Assembly: GCA_944322745.1 (NCBI GenBank)
Contig: CALUPV010000001.1
Location: 248,001 to 312,000, forward strand
Direction: 5' to 3'
Length of the DNA stretch: 64,000 nt
From: Candidatus Gastranaerophilales bacterium
Lineage (GTDB): Bacteria > Cyanobacteriota > Vampirovibrionia > Gastranaerophilales > Gastranaerophilaceae
The position numbers were made by a program, and so were the translations under genes. Shown one piece after another: positions 26,243 through 35,146 of the stretch. The notes beneath the pieces are model-generated. The model had not been told where the DNA came from, did not search any database, and saw nothing but the letters and a program-made list of their open reading frames with translations. Each line of letters opens with the position of its first letter. Position 1 is the stretch's first letter.

Positions 26243-28227
26243 TATATACTTTTAATATAATTAATTATTTCTTCATTTGAATATCCTTTCTCAAATAAAG
26301 AGATTATACTATCTGATCTTATAGAATCAATTTCTCCTGTGCTTTTTTTGCAGAAATTTATAACACATTCTATATCTGAAATATGAGTTTTACCCAAACA
26401 TAGATTCCATAGTATTTCAGATAATTTTTCATCAATCTTACCGGCAGGATTTTTACATTTTTCGAGTACTAATAATATTTCTTTTGCCTTATGACCACTT
26501 TGGCACATTATAGAACAAATACCGGCACCTTCATCATTAACATTTATATCATCTTTATCCATTGCAGCAAAAACAATATCATTAGCCGTTTGTACAAACT
26601 TTGACTCTGACATGGGAGACTCTGATGATATTAGGAAATTATTTGCAATATTATATAAAACATCCATTGCATTTTTATCTATATTACCCTTCTCGTCTTT
26701 TATTAATGATAGAAGTTTTAATAAATTAGATTTATCTTCAAAAAATTGAGAAAAATATACAAAAAATTCTTTAACATCTTTTTTATTTCTAACCTCAGGA
26801 AGTAAAGCAGCTACTTCTTTACCACCAATAACGGCAGAACTTAAATCACATGCATTTCCAATATCTTCTGGACTATATAATCCGTCCTGTTGTTTTTTAA
26901 CACTTGATAATATTGACATTATATCAACACCTAAAGCCCCTGAAGACTTAATTTGTATAATTGCATTTAGTTTATCATTATTAATTCCGTCTGAATCAAC
27001 GCAGAAATCAGTCATATCAATTAACTGATCATAAGATATTCCGTTATTTCTTAATACTGTTGTTGTACGAAGATATTTAGAGTCTATTTCCCCATTAGCA
27101 TCTTTATACTTTCTTGCATATTCAATCAACAAACCATCTTCCAACTTAGCTATCATATCATCATATTCTTTTTTCAAATCATAGACAGATTTACCCTCAA
27201 TAGGCGAAATATATGTAATTTTATTACCTTTCATAATCATTATGTCGTCGCCCATATTAACAGTAAGAACGCCAAGTTGATTTATAGGATTTTCTCTTTC
27301 CAGTTTCTCATTTGTTCTTTTGGCAGACAAAGTTTTCTTTAAAGAGACAATAGACTTAATAGCGGAATCAGATACTATTTTTTTCGAAGTTGAAGCATTT
27401 TTAACACTTAAGGCTTTTAAAATACTAATTATTGCATCTGTCGATATATTGAATTTTCTCATTTTACAAATCTGAGCTTCAATAGCGGATTGATCTTCAA
27501 AACCTGAATTCAAGAAATTAACAAATTTTAGAGTTTCCGCATCATCAAAGCCTGCTTTTTTTAATGAAAAGATTCTATCACACATTGATAAATCAAAAGT
27601 TCTTTTACCATATTGATCGTCGATTTCTATCGATTCTAATATTTGAGGTATTATTGCAGGACTTACTGATGCACCAGCAAGGATTTCTATCGTTTGGGCC
27701 ACATCATCATCAATAGCACCTTCATCATTGCAGCATTTTTTCAATAAATAAGACAAATTATATTCATCTAAAACAGATGGGTCAAATGAACCTACTATTT
27801 TCTTGATATTTTCATCTATTGTTCCGTCTGATTTTGTATATGCATCCAATATTTTAAAAGGTTCTGCTTTTTCAAAAGAAACAGATATACCTTTTTTCAC
27901 AGGCACTCCTTTAAAAGAAGCAGGAGAATAATAAGCTGCATTTTGTGCTATTTTTTGTGCTGAGAGTTTTTTTGTTATTTCTGATAATTTTGCATCAATC
28001 CACTCTTTTTCACTTGTCAAGGCTTCTTTTTTTGCTAACTCACTTAGTTTCTGCAACAATTCCAATTCTTTTTCCCACATAACTGGAGAATTAGCCATAT
28101 CAGATTTAGCTGCTTTCTTTTTAAAAGAATTATATTCTTTTTTAAGACTTGCAAACTGTGTTTTTGAGGATACATTATTATCAGCTATAAATCCTTCTGA
28201 TGCTTTTCCTATTGAAATATCAGCCAT
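26239..28227 (-). CDS. Large alpha-helical repeat protein of unknown function
   Basis: 662 residues from the ATG at 28227, which has AAAGGTG just upstream; a longer frame to 28254 lacks a site. I recognise no family. The protein is a run of ~40-60-residue helical units, each with a hydrophobic helix pair and a loop like 'sDGtIDeni', 'DEGAIDDDVAQ', 'DANGEIDSKYL', 'DSDGINNDKL', 'DEKGNIDKNAM', 'NPAGKIDEKLS', 'KSTGEIDSI'. The D/N-x-x-G-x-I-D loop recurs at least seven times. SPASFKGVPV near residue 101 resembles the SFKG-type tag seen elsewhere in the window. No signal peptide. It could be a scaffold protein; some loops look like degenerate calcium sites, but that is speculation. Confidence 0.6.
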   Translation of the reverse strand: MADISIGKASEGFIADNNVSSKTQFASLKKEYNSFKKKAAKSDMANSPVMWEKELELLQKLSELAKKEALTSEKEWIDAKLSEITKKLSAQKIAQNAAYYSPASFKGVPVKKGISVSFEKAEPFKILDAYTKSDGTIDENIKKIVGSFDPSVLDEYNLSYLLKKCCNDEGAIDDDVAQTIEILAGASVSPAIIPQILESIEIDDQYGKRTFDLSMCDRIFSLKKAGFDDAETLKFVNFLNSGFEDQSAIEAQICKMRKFNISTDAIISILKALSVKNASTSKKIVSDSAIKSIVSLKKTLSAKRTNEKLERENPINQLGVLTVNMGDDIMIMKGNKITYISPIEGKSVYDLKKEYDDMIAKLEDGLLIEYARKYKDANGEIDSKYLRTTTVLRNNGISYDQLIDMTDFCVDSDGINNDKLNAIIQIKSSGALGVDIMSILSSVKKQQDGLYSPEDIGNACDLSSAVIGGKEVAALLPEVRNKKDVKEFFVYFSQFFEDKSNLLKLLSLIKDEKGNIDKNAMDVLYNIANNFLISSESPMSESKFVQTANDIVFAAMDKDDINVNDEGAGICSIMCQSGHKAKEILLVLEKCKNPAGKIDEKLSEILWNLCLGKTHISDIECVINFCKKSTGEIDSIRSDSIISLFEKGYSNEEIINYIKSIY

Positions 28228-28482
28228 ATTACACCTTTTCCCGCGATTAAACACGTAATTTTACATATAATTCCGAATATGTTTTATTACGGTAAAAAAA
28301 AAATCAACTTTAATTTATTGCTAAAAAAAAGCATTATAAAGTTACATATATTTACAATAAAATATTTATAATTTGTTTTTGTAAACTAATGTAACGTTTG
28401 TTCTTTTTTTTGTAAATTCAAAAAATTTAGTTTACTTTCTTACCACGGAAGATAAATTAAATCGGAATAAAAGGTAAGTAAA

Positions 28483-28830
28483 ATGTTAAACGCAGAAAAA
28501 AAAGTAACAGTAGAATGGATTAATGACAATCAAGAAGAAGACAAAGACACAAACAAGCTTTTGTGTTATAGAAAGACGTCAAATCCTATATACATTGCTC
28601 ATAATACAGATAATTTATCCCAGATGATAACAAATGTTTTGGATAAAGAATTACCAATGTTAAAGAATAACTCTCTCCTGCACGATTTGGTTTTATACAC
28701 TTTAATGGAAAAAATGAAGACTGTACAAACAGTAAAAAATGTTTTATCATATATAAAGGGGAACCGTGCGAAAAAAGTTCAAGATGTATATTTTGAAAAT
28801 GGAGAAGTTCGTATAAAATGTTCGGTTTAA
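28483..28830 (+). CDS. Small protein of unknown function
   Basis: 115 residues, no recognised family. Middle part (DNLSQMITNVLDKELPMLKN, then LYTLMEKMKTVQTVKNVLSYI) is predicted helical; the C-terminus (VQDVYFENGEVRIKCSV) looks like two beta strands. AAAGGTAAG precedes the ATG. Its last 13 bases overlap the start of the next gene, so the two are almost certainly coupled and may form a complex. Confidence 0.6.
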   Translation: MLNAEKKVTVEWINDNQEEDKDTNKLLCYRKTSNPIYIAHNTDNLSQMITNVLDKELPMLKNNSLLHDLVLYTLMEKMKTVQTVKNVLSYIKGNRAKKVQDVYFENGEVRIKCSV

Positions 28831-29120
28831 AACATTTTAAACTTGTTAAAAAATTAAAAGATATTCAGCCACAATTAGATTGGCTCCAGTTCTCTTCATC
28901 CAAAAACAGTAAAAAAGATAAACTTCTAAGTTCAATAATAGCAGATAACAAATTTATTGCTGAAGATTTAAAAATCAGAGCAATGGTTGAAGATATGCTA
29001 AAAAAAGAATTTTCTGAAGAAATTACAAAAATGAAATCTTATGATTTTCTTGTTGATTCTGTTGTTAATAAATTAAAGCAAAAGCAACTTTCGAATTCAC
29101 AAACAGAAGACATAGATTAA
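28818..29120 (+). CDS. Small helical protein of unknown function
   Basis: 100 residues starting inside the end of the preceding gene. It is Lys-rich and mostly helical (FKLVKKLKDIQPQLDWLQF; IRAMVEDMLKKEFSEEI; DSVVNKLKQKQLSN). No recognised domain or membrane segment. The overlap suggests shared translation with its neighbour. A small heat-shock protein gene follows after ~105 bases. Confidence 0.55.
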   Translation: MFGLKHFKLVKKLKDIQPQLDWLQFSSSKNSKKDKLLSSIIADNKFIAEDLKIRAMVEDMLKKEFSEEITKMKSYDFLVDSVVNKLKQKQLSNSQTEDID

Positions 29121-29225
29121 TTTTTATTTATACAAAGTGAATTACCCTATTAGGGAATGTTGGTATGTATTTTTTCCTGCAAAATAATATCGGTTTTACA
29201 CCGTATTTTGTATAGGAGAAAAGAG

Positions 29226-29684
29226 ATGAAATACTTAATAAAAAAACCTGATACTTTTTTAAATACACTGAATGAAGATATTAACGCAATACTTCAAAAA
29301 AGTTTTGACAATTTATTTCCTGAATATATATTTCATCAAGAATTAAAAGGAATGGCAATGCCTGTTGACGTAAAAGAATATGATGAAAAATATTGCGTAA
29401 AAGTAGAATTACCGGGAATAGATAAAAATGATATTAATGTTGATATAAATAAATCTTACGTGAAAATAGAAGCAAAAAAGGAAACAGAAAAAGAAGAAGA
29501 AAAGAAACATAAATATCATAAATCCGAATTCAGATATGGCACATATTCAAGAACTTTATATTTCCCATACGAAATAGACGTAGATAAATCTTCTGCTGAT
29601 TTAAAGAAGGGTATACTCGAACTTCATTTACCTAAACTTCATGCTGAAGATAAAGAGACAAAGAAACTCGAAATAAAAGATTAA
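29226..29684 (+). CDS. Small heat-shock protein, Hsp20 family
   Basis: 152 residues. The alpha-crystallin domain spans ~40-140: MPVDVKEYDEKYCVKVELPG, INVDINKSYVKIEA, the hydrophilic Glu/Lys insert, FRYGTYSRTLYFP and the closing LKKGILELHLPKL. ATP-independent holdase that keeps unfolded proteins soluble. I chose the ATG at 29226 because TAGGAG lies nine bases upstream; an in-frame upstream ATG would add a Cys-rich peptide that does not fit. A small gap separates it from the TM1266-like gene. Confidence 0.9.
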   Translation: MKYLIKKPDTFLNTLNEDINAILQKSFDNLFPEYIFHQELKGMAMPVDVKEYDEKYCVKVELPGIDKNDINVDINKSYVKIEAKKETEKEEEKKHKYHKSEFRYGTYSRTLYFPYEIDVDKSSADLKKGILELHLPKLHAEDKETKKLEIKD

Positions 29685-29689
29685 TTACA

Positions 29690-29929
29690 ATGACAGTTAT
29701 CATAGGGATAAAACTTCCCGACAAAATGCATAATGCAGTTGAATTACAAAAAATACTAACAGAATTCAACTGCATTATAAAAATGCGACTCGGGATTAAT
29801 AATTCATCAATATTTTGCTCTTCAAGCGGAATTGTACTGCTACAAGTTGATAATACTGATAGTTCTGTAAATTTAGAACGAGCATTACTCGAAATTAGTG
29901 GAATAGAAATACAAAGAATGATTTTTTAA
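29690..29929 (+). CDS. TM1266-like ACT-fold protein (iron-only hydrogenase system regulator family)
   Basis: 79 residues with a beta-alpha-beta-beta-alpha-beta pattern: VIIGIKLPDK, a helix through AVELQKILTEFN, IIKMRLGI, GIVLLQVDN, a helix, and IEIQRMIF. This matches small ACT-like proteins often annotated as putative iron-only hydrogenase system regulators, found beside [FeFe]-hydrogenase maturation genes. Two [FeFe]-hydrogenase-type proteins are encoded 25-30 kb away, so a link is plausible though indirect. It lies 5 bases after Hsp20 and 12 bases before the flavoprotein gene, suggesting one transcript. Confidence 0.6.
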   Translation: MTVIIGIKLPDKMHNAVELQKILTEFNCIIKMRLGINNSSIFCSSSGIVLLQVDNTDSSVNLERALLEISGIEIQRMIF

Positions 29930-29941
29930 GAAGGAACAAAT

Positions 29942-31315
29942 ATGGCAGAGAAAGTTGTAATAATAGGTGGCGGAGCAGCCGGACCAAAAACAGCCGCAAA
30001 ACTAAGACGAGAACGTGCTGATTTAACAATAGATTTATATACACAAGAAGATATTATCTCATATTCTGCTTGCGGTCTGCCATATTTTATAGAAAATATA
30101 ATTAAAAACCCTGAAACTTTAATCTTGAGAACACCTGAAGATTTTAAAAAACAAAATATAGATATTCATATTAAACAAAAATGCATAAAAGTAGATACAA
30201 GGGAGAAAAAAGTTCTAATCGAAGACTTAAGGACAACAGAAGTATATGAAGTATCATACGATATTCTTGTCATCGCAACAGGCGCAATTCCAGAAATTCC
30301 TAACATAAAAAATGTTGATTTAAAGAACATTTTCACATTAAGAACAATTCAAGACGGAATAAAAATTAAAGAAAAAATGTTTAAATCCAATAAAGCTGTA
30401 TTAATTGGCGGAGGCTACATTTCAATAGAAGTAATGGAGGCCTTCGTCAAAAATAACATTCAAGTTACATTAATTGAAAGAAATCCACATATATTAAAAA
30501 TGTTTGATGATGACTTTGCAAAAATGATTACAGACTATATCATAGGAAGAAATCCCGGGCAAGTTAATATTCTGACAAATGAAGAAGTTATAATGTTTCA
30601 AGGTAATGAACAAGGAGAAGTAACAAAAGTAATAACTGCATCAGGAAAACAAATAGAAACAGATCTTGTTGTTTTAGGAACCGGAGTCCGACCAAATACA
30701 GATTTTCTCATAGGAAGTGATATAAAACTAAGCGTAAAAAACAGTATAAAAGTTGGGAATACAATGAGAACATCAAAATCAGGCATATATGCGGTAGGTG
30801 ACTGTACAGATAATTTTAGTCTAATTACAAACAGATATACTTGGGTGCCGATGGGCTCAACTGCCAATAAAGAAGGAAGATGTGCCGCAATTAATATAGC
30901 AGGCGGGAATTGTTTATTTGATGGTATTTTAAATTCCACAATTACCAGGTATTTTGATTTTACAATTTCAATAATCGGCATAAGTTACCAAGAAGCATTA
31001 AAACTGGGATTTCAACCGGAATATGCAATAGTAACGAAGAGGGATAAAGCAGGATACATGCCTGATACAGGCACATTAACGCTAAAACTGATAGCAGACA
31101 GAAATACTCATACAATATTAGGAATACAAGGTATTGGAGAAGGGGAAGTAAACCAAAGAATAAATACTGTAATTCCGGCCATTTTAGGAAAAACAAAACT
31201 TGAATCATTTATGAATTTAGATTTACCATATTCACCGCCATATTCGCCGGCAATTGATCCGGTGTTAAATGCCGCGCAAATTGTTTACCATAAAATTAAT
31301 TGCGAACATTTATGA
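29942..31315 (+). CDS. FAD/NAD-dependent oxidoreductase, CoA-disulfide reductase/NADH oxidase-like
   Basis: 457 residues, full length for this family. FAD-binding VVIIGGGAAGPKTAAKLR at the N-terminus; redox Cys in ISYSACGLPYFIE (~42-55); second nucleotide site KAVLIGGGYISIEVMEAF; FAD/AVGD motif GIYAVGDCTDNF; C-terminal dimer domain with TLTLKLIADRNTHTILGIQ. Members reduce CoA disulfide, persulfides, O2 or act on rubredoxin. The single Cys (no CxxxxC pair) fits CoA-disulfide reductase, persulfide reductase or NADH oxidase. AAGGA precedes the ATG. In an anaerobe an oxygen- or sulfur-detoxifying role is likely. Confidence 0.82.
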   Translation: MAEKVVIIGGGAAGPKTAAKLRRERADLTIDLYTQEDIISYSACGLPYFIENIIKNPETLILRTPEDFKKQNIDIHIKQKCIKVDTREKKVLIEDLRTTEVYEVSYDILVIATGAIPEIPNIKNVDLKNIFTLRTIQDGIKIKEKMFKSNKAVLIGGGYISIEVMEAFVKNNIQVTLIERNPHILKMFDDDFAKMITDYIIGRNPGQVNILTNEEVIMFQGNEQGEVTKVITASGKQIETDLVVLGTGVRPNTDFLIGSDIKLSVKNSIKVGNTMRTSKSGIYAVGDCTDNFSLITNRYTWVPMGSTANKEGRCAAINIAGGNCLFDGILNSTITRYFDFTISIIGISYQEALKLGFQPEYAIVTKRDKAGYMPDTGTLTLKLIADRNTHTILGIQGIGEGEVNQRINTVIPAILGKTKLESFMNLDLPYSPPYSPAIDPVLNAAQIVYHKINCEHL

Positions 31316-31425
31316 TTTATAGCTTTAAAGAAACAAACAGGACAAAGAAATTAAATATTTGATATATCTAAAGTAATAATATACAATAGACAATGTTAAA
31401 AATAGTATATGTATAAGGATTTGGT

Positions 31426-33087
31426 TTGTTTTCAAAAGCAATATCAAGAATTATAAAAAAGAAGAGCTTAAATTGTTTAATAATTACTCCTCCATTAATG
31501 GAGCCAAATACATTTTATACTGCCTCACCTATATTAACAGGTCAATTGTTAGCTAATGGTTTTTATGCAAAGAACCTTGACTTAAATATTAAGTTTTTCA
31601 GGAAAATATTAACAAAAGAATACATAAATAAAACAAAGAAAATACTCAGTTCAAAAAAGATAACGTATGATAAAAAAGAGGTCAATTATTTAACTGAAAA
31701 TATAGACAAGTCCATCAAAATATATCGAGAAGGGGCAAGCAATGGAATAACTTTTCAGAAATCAGAAGAAGTTATTAATACTGCACTACGATTTATTGCA
31801 AAGCCATATAAATGTTTTAAATTAAGCCAATTAAAAAACTTTGAAGAATGCTATGCCGGTTATAATTATAATTGGGAAAGTATAAAAAAAATAAGTTTAA
31901 ATAAAGAAGCTAATATTTTTATAGATTTTTTTGAACAAATAATCAAAGAAATAAAAAAACAACACATCGATTTTATCGGAATTACAATACCATTTCCAGG
32001 AAATATAATACCAGCATTAACACTTTCAAGACTTTTAAAAAAGAGAACTAAAATATATGTTACTTTAGGTGGAAATTTTATTAAAAAAGAACATATATAC
32101 AATCACCCTGAAATTCTGGACATATATTGTGATTCCGTATTAATAGGTGATGGCGAAATTTCCATTGTAGAATTAGCAAATGCTCTAAAAAACAATACAA
32201 ATTTAAATGATGTAAATGGAATAATATATAAAAATAACAAAAAAGAAATTATTCAAACAGAATCAAAACCGATAAAAAACATAAATACCATAGCAAATGT
32301 ATCGCTTGATGGATTAAATTTTGAAGAATATATGGCTAATAATCCAACCATTCAATTAATTAACTCAAAAGGTTGTTATTGGGGGAAATGTACGTTTTGC
32401 AGCTTAGCAGCTAAATATTCAAAATATTGCATTAAAACCCCACATAAAATCATTTCAAATATTAAAGAGTTAAAGGAAAAAATTAATACATTAAAATATA
32501 TATCTTTTCAAGATGATGCTATACATCCAAATTATTTAGACAAATTAGCAGATGAGATAATTAAGGAGAACTTAAATATTCAATATTCTATATTTGGCAG
32601 ATTTGAAAAAGAATTTACAAGAGATTTATTGCAAAAATTATATAAATCAGGTTTAAGGTCAATATACTGGGGGCTTGAATCCGGAAGTCAAAAAATCCTT
32701 AACGACATGAATAAAGGAATAAATCTAGAAAATGTTGCTAGGATATTAAAAGATGCAAACGAAATAGGCATAGAAAATATGGTAGGAATAATTGTCAATT
32801 TTCCAACTGAGACAACAAAAGAATATAACGAAACACTTGAATTTCTTAGTAAAATTAAACAATATGCTACTATTAGTCCCGGTCGATTTGCCATAATGAA
32901 GAATAGTATAATCGCAAAAAATGCAGACAAATATGGCGTAAAAGCACTTGGTGCTGAAGAGTTTTCATATTGTATTATGTATAAAAATAATAATATTTCA
33001 GAGGAAGAAGAACAACAGAAATGGGAGTATTTCTGCGAATGCATTAGAAAATCAGATTTTCATATAGATTCCAATAAAAATATATAA
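31426..33087 (+). CDS. B12-binding-type radical SAM protein with CX4CX2C motif
   Basis: 553 residues. N-terminal region (LNCLIITPPLMEPNTFYTAS; QLLANGFYAKNLDLNIK; FIGITIPFP; YVTLGGNFI) fits the cobalamin-binding-like Rossmann domain of this superfamily. The radical SAM core follows, with cluster Cys317, Cys322 and Cys325 in KGCYWGKCTFCS, then ISFQDDAIHP and the GLESGSQKILNDMNKG strand. The cluster motif is CX4CX2C, one residue longer than the usual CX3CX2C. Product and substrate are unknown; relatives make methylations, lipids or RiPP modifications. TTG start with AGGAT upstream. Stands alone between unrelated genes. Confidence 0.8.
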   Translation: MFSKAISRIIKKKSLNCLIITPPLMEPNTFYTASPILTGQLLANGFYAKNLDLNIKFFRKILTKEYINKTKKILSSKKITYDKKEVNYLTENIDKSIKIYREGASNGITFQKSEEVINTALRFIAKPYKCFKLSQLKNFEECYAGYNYNWESIKKISLNKEANIFIDFFEQIIKEIKKQHIDFIGITIPFPGNIIPALTLSRLLKKRTKIYVTLGGNFIKKEHIYNHPEILDIYCDSVLIGDGEISIVELANALKNNTNLNDVNGIIYKNNKKEIIQTESKPIKNINTIANVSLDGLNFEEYMANNPTIQLINSKGCYWGKCTFCSLAAKYSKYCIKTPHKIISNIKELKEKINTLKYISFQDDAIHPNYLDKLADEIIKENLNIQYSIFGRFEKEFTRDLLQKLYKSGLRSIYWGLESGSQKILNDMNKGINLENVARILKDANEIGIENMVGIIVNFPTETTKEYNETLEFLSKIKQYATISPGRFAIMKNSIIAKNADKYGVKALGAEEFSYCIMYKNNNISEEEEQQKWEYFCECIRKSDFHIDSNKNI

Positions 33088-33112
33088 AAAACAATAAAAC
33101 ATTATGAAATAA

Positions 33113-33144
33113 AAAACCAGTATATTGTTACATATACTGGTTTT
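33113..33144. terminator. Bidirectional terminator between radical SAM gene and ctpA
   Basis: A 13-bp stem (aaaaccagtatat / atatactggtttt) with a 6-base loop; A run on one side and T run on the other, placed between converging genes. Confidence 0.85.
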
Positions 33145-33184
33145 ATTATTCTATACCATAAAATACATAAAACTGTAATTTATA

Positions 33185-34414
33185 TTAACGGTTAGCAGAC
33201 ATTTTTTCATTTTGAATCATTTGTAATAGAACTTCTTGTGCTTTTTTTAGCTGCACATCATTTTTAGCTTTTATATCTGCTTCGGTAATTTTAACTTCAA
33301 TGTCCGGTGCAATTCCTTTTTTATTAATATCTGTACCGTTGGGTGTCAAATATTTTTGTACGGTAATATTAAGACCTGCACCAAAAGGGGTCAATGGTTT
33401 CACTTCTTGAACTAAACCCTTTCCGAAAGTATTTTCACCTATAAGAATTGCCCTTTGGTTATCTTTTAAAGCTCCCGACATAATTTCACTTGCAGAAGCA
33501 CTGCCTTTATTAATTAAAATAACCAAAGGCTGAGTTGAAAAATATCTTTTTGAAGAGCGGGAAGTATCTTTATACCCATCTCTATCAACAGTGCTAACAA
33601 TTATTTCATCATCTAAGAACAAATCTGATATTTCAATAGCATTTGTTAATAATCCACCGGTATTGGCTCTAAGATCAATTATTATACCTTCTTTATCTTT
33701 ATAAGATTGCATTATATTTTTAAAATCTGCACTAACATTTCTCCCCATAAAAGAACTAAGTCTAATATAACCTATTTTTTCATCCAACTTAAAATTATCA
33801 GGCAACTTTTGAGAAATTGATTTTATTTGAATTTCATCTCTGACAATTTTGTATGTTTTATTGGGCACACCTTTTCTTTTTATAAGAAGTTCTACCGTTG
33901 TACCTTTTTTTCCTCTGATTTTATCAGCTGCTTTATCTATTGACATATCCTTAGTTGAAACACCGTCAATTGCTAAAATTTCATCTTCAGCAAGAAGACC
34001 TGCTTTTTCTCCGGGAGTATCTTCAATAGGCGCAATGACTAATATTTTACCGTCTCTTAACCCCATCTGAATTCCGATACCAAATAAAGAGCCTTTTATC
34101 ATGCTTTTTTCTTCTTCAAACTCTTTTGGAGTTACAAATCGAGTATATTTATCATTCAAGCTTGCAACCATAGTATCTATAGCTACATAAGCATCTTCAG
34201 GCGTTTTAATCTTATCATCATACTTATGACGCCATTTGTTCCAATCTTGACCATTATTTGTTTGATCTAAGAACCTTGAATTAACTATTTTCCATACCAT
34301 ATCATATAATACAGTTTCTGATTCAGCCATTGCAGTATTACTTCTATTACAAGTAATACTTACCATAACTAATGCAAGTGTTATTAATGCAGTATTTTTT
34401 AAAAACTTTTTCAC
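33185..34414 (-). CDS. C-terminal processing peptidase (S41), secreted
   Basis: 409 residues. An N-terminal signal peptide (MKKFLKNTALITLALVMVS, with a Cys soon after but no clear lipobox), a PDZ domain (ILVIAPIEDTPGEKAGL; DEILAIDGVSTKDMS), and the S41 catalytic domain: IIDLRANTGG, catalytic Ser in KGSASASEIMSGALKD and the Lys in GENTFGKGLVQ. CtpA-type proteases trim C-termini of periplasmic proteins and, in diderms, can regulate peptidoglycan hydrolases. In this window the CHAP proteins and SLH proteins are conceivable clients. Monocistronic, opposite to bcp. Confidence 0.92.
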   Translation of the reverse strand: MKKFLKNTALITLALVMVSITCNRSNTAMAESETVLYDMVWKIVNSRFLDQTNNGQDWNKWRHKYDDKIKTPEDAYVAIDTMVASLNDKYTRFVTPKEFEEEKSMIKGSLFGIGIQMGLRDGKILVIAPIEDTPGEKAGLLAEDEILAIDGVSTKDMSIDKAADKIRGKKGTTVELLIKRKGVPNKTYKIVRDEIQIKSISQKLPDNFKLDEKIGYIRLSSFMGRNVSADFKNIMQSYKDKEGIIIDLRANTGGLLTNAIEISDLFLDDEIIVSTVDRDGYKDTSRSSKRYFSTQPLVILINKGSASASEIMSGALKDNQRAILIGENTFGKGLVQEVKPLTPFGAGLNITVQKYLTPNGTDINKKGIAPDIEVKITEADIKAKNDVQLKKAQEVLLQMIQNEKMSANR

Positions 34415-34598
34415 AACTCTCTCCTTGTTAATCTAATTATAATATAAAATTCGATATTTGTTTATTATCCCTCAAGAGTATATGACTAATTTACAGCAAT
34501 AAAGTTTCACTCACTACATAAATAGCCTTCTGATTTAATCAATAAGTGAATACAAAGGAATTTACTACAAAATTAAAATAACAAAAAGGAGGTAAATT

Positions 34599-35039
34599 AT
34601 GAATTATTTAGATATAAAACTAAAAGGCATTAATCAAAATGGGGAAGAAAAAGAATATAAACTTTATGATTTTAAAGGAGAAAATTTAATAGTTTATTTT
34701 TATCCAAAAGATGATACGCCCGTATGCACAAAAGAAGCACAAGAATTTAGAGATGCTATGACAGAGCTAAAAAAATACGCACAAATAATAGGAGTCAGTG
34801 ATAATGATATAAACGACCATTTAGATTTTCAAAAAAAATATAACTTAAATTTCATATTACTATCTGACACTGATAATAAATTAAAAAATACCTTTCAGAA
34901 ACACGATATTCACATTCAGAACTTGCATCGAGCAACTTTTATACTCGATAAAGAAGGTCAAATTATAAAATATTGGAATAAAGTTGATGTTGATGAACAC
35001 ATAGAGGATATTCTTAAATTCTTTAGGGATAAAGAATAA
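34599..35039 (+). CDS. bcp: Thiol peroxidase, Bcp/PrxQ-type peroxiredoxin
   Basis: 146 residues of the AhpC/TSA fold: LIVYFYPKDDTPVCTKEAQEF with peroxidatic Cys in PVCTKEA, IIGVSDNDINDH, and the C-terminal strand TFILDKEGQIIKYW. The usual resolving Cys five residues later is absent here (the next positions are KEAQEF), so it may work as a 1-Cys enzyme or use a partner thiol. Electrons would come from thioredoxin. Strong AAAGGAGG site before the ATG. It precedes the Tat/Lar operon by ~107 bases. Confidence 0.9.
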   Translation: MNYLDIKLKGINQNGEEKEYKLYDFKGENLIVYFYPKDDTPVCTKEAQEFRDAMTELKKYAQIIGVSDNDINDHLDFQKKYNLNFILLSDTDNKLKNTFQKHDIHIQNLHRATFILDKEGQIIKYWNKVDVDEHIEDILKFFRDKE

Positions 35040-35146
35040 AACTCAAATAAAAAAGGAATATTGTCTGATATACTTCTTATAAAAATTCTGATAAAATTAA
35101 GTAAAGACATCTATAACAGGTATCTTTATTTTATAAGAGGGATAAG

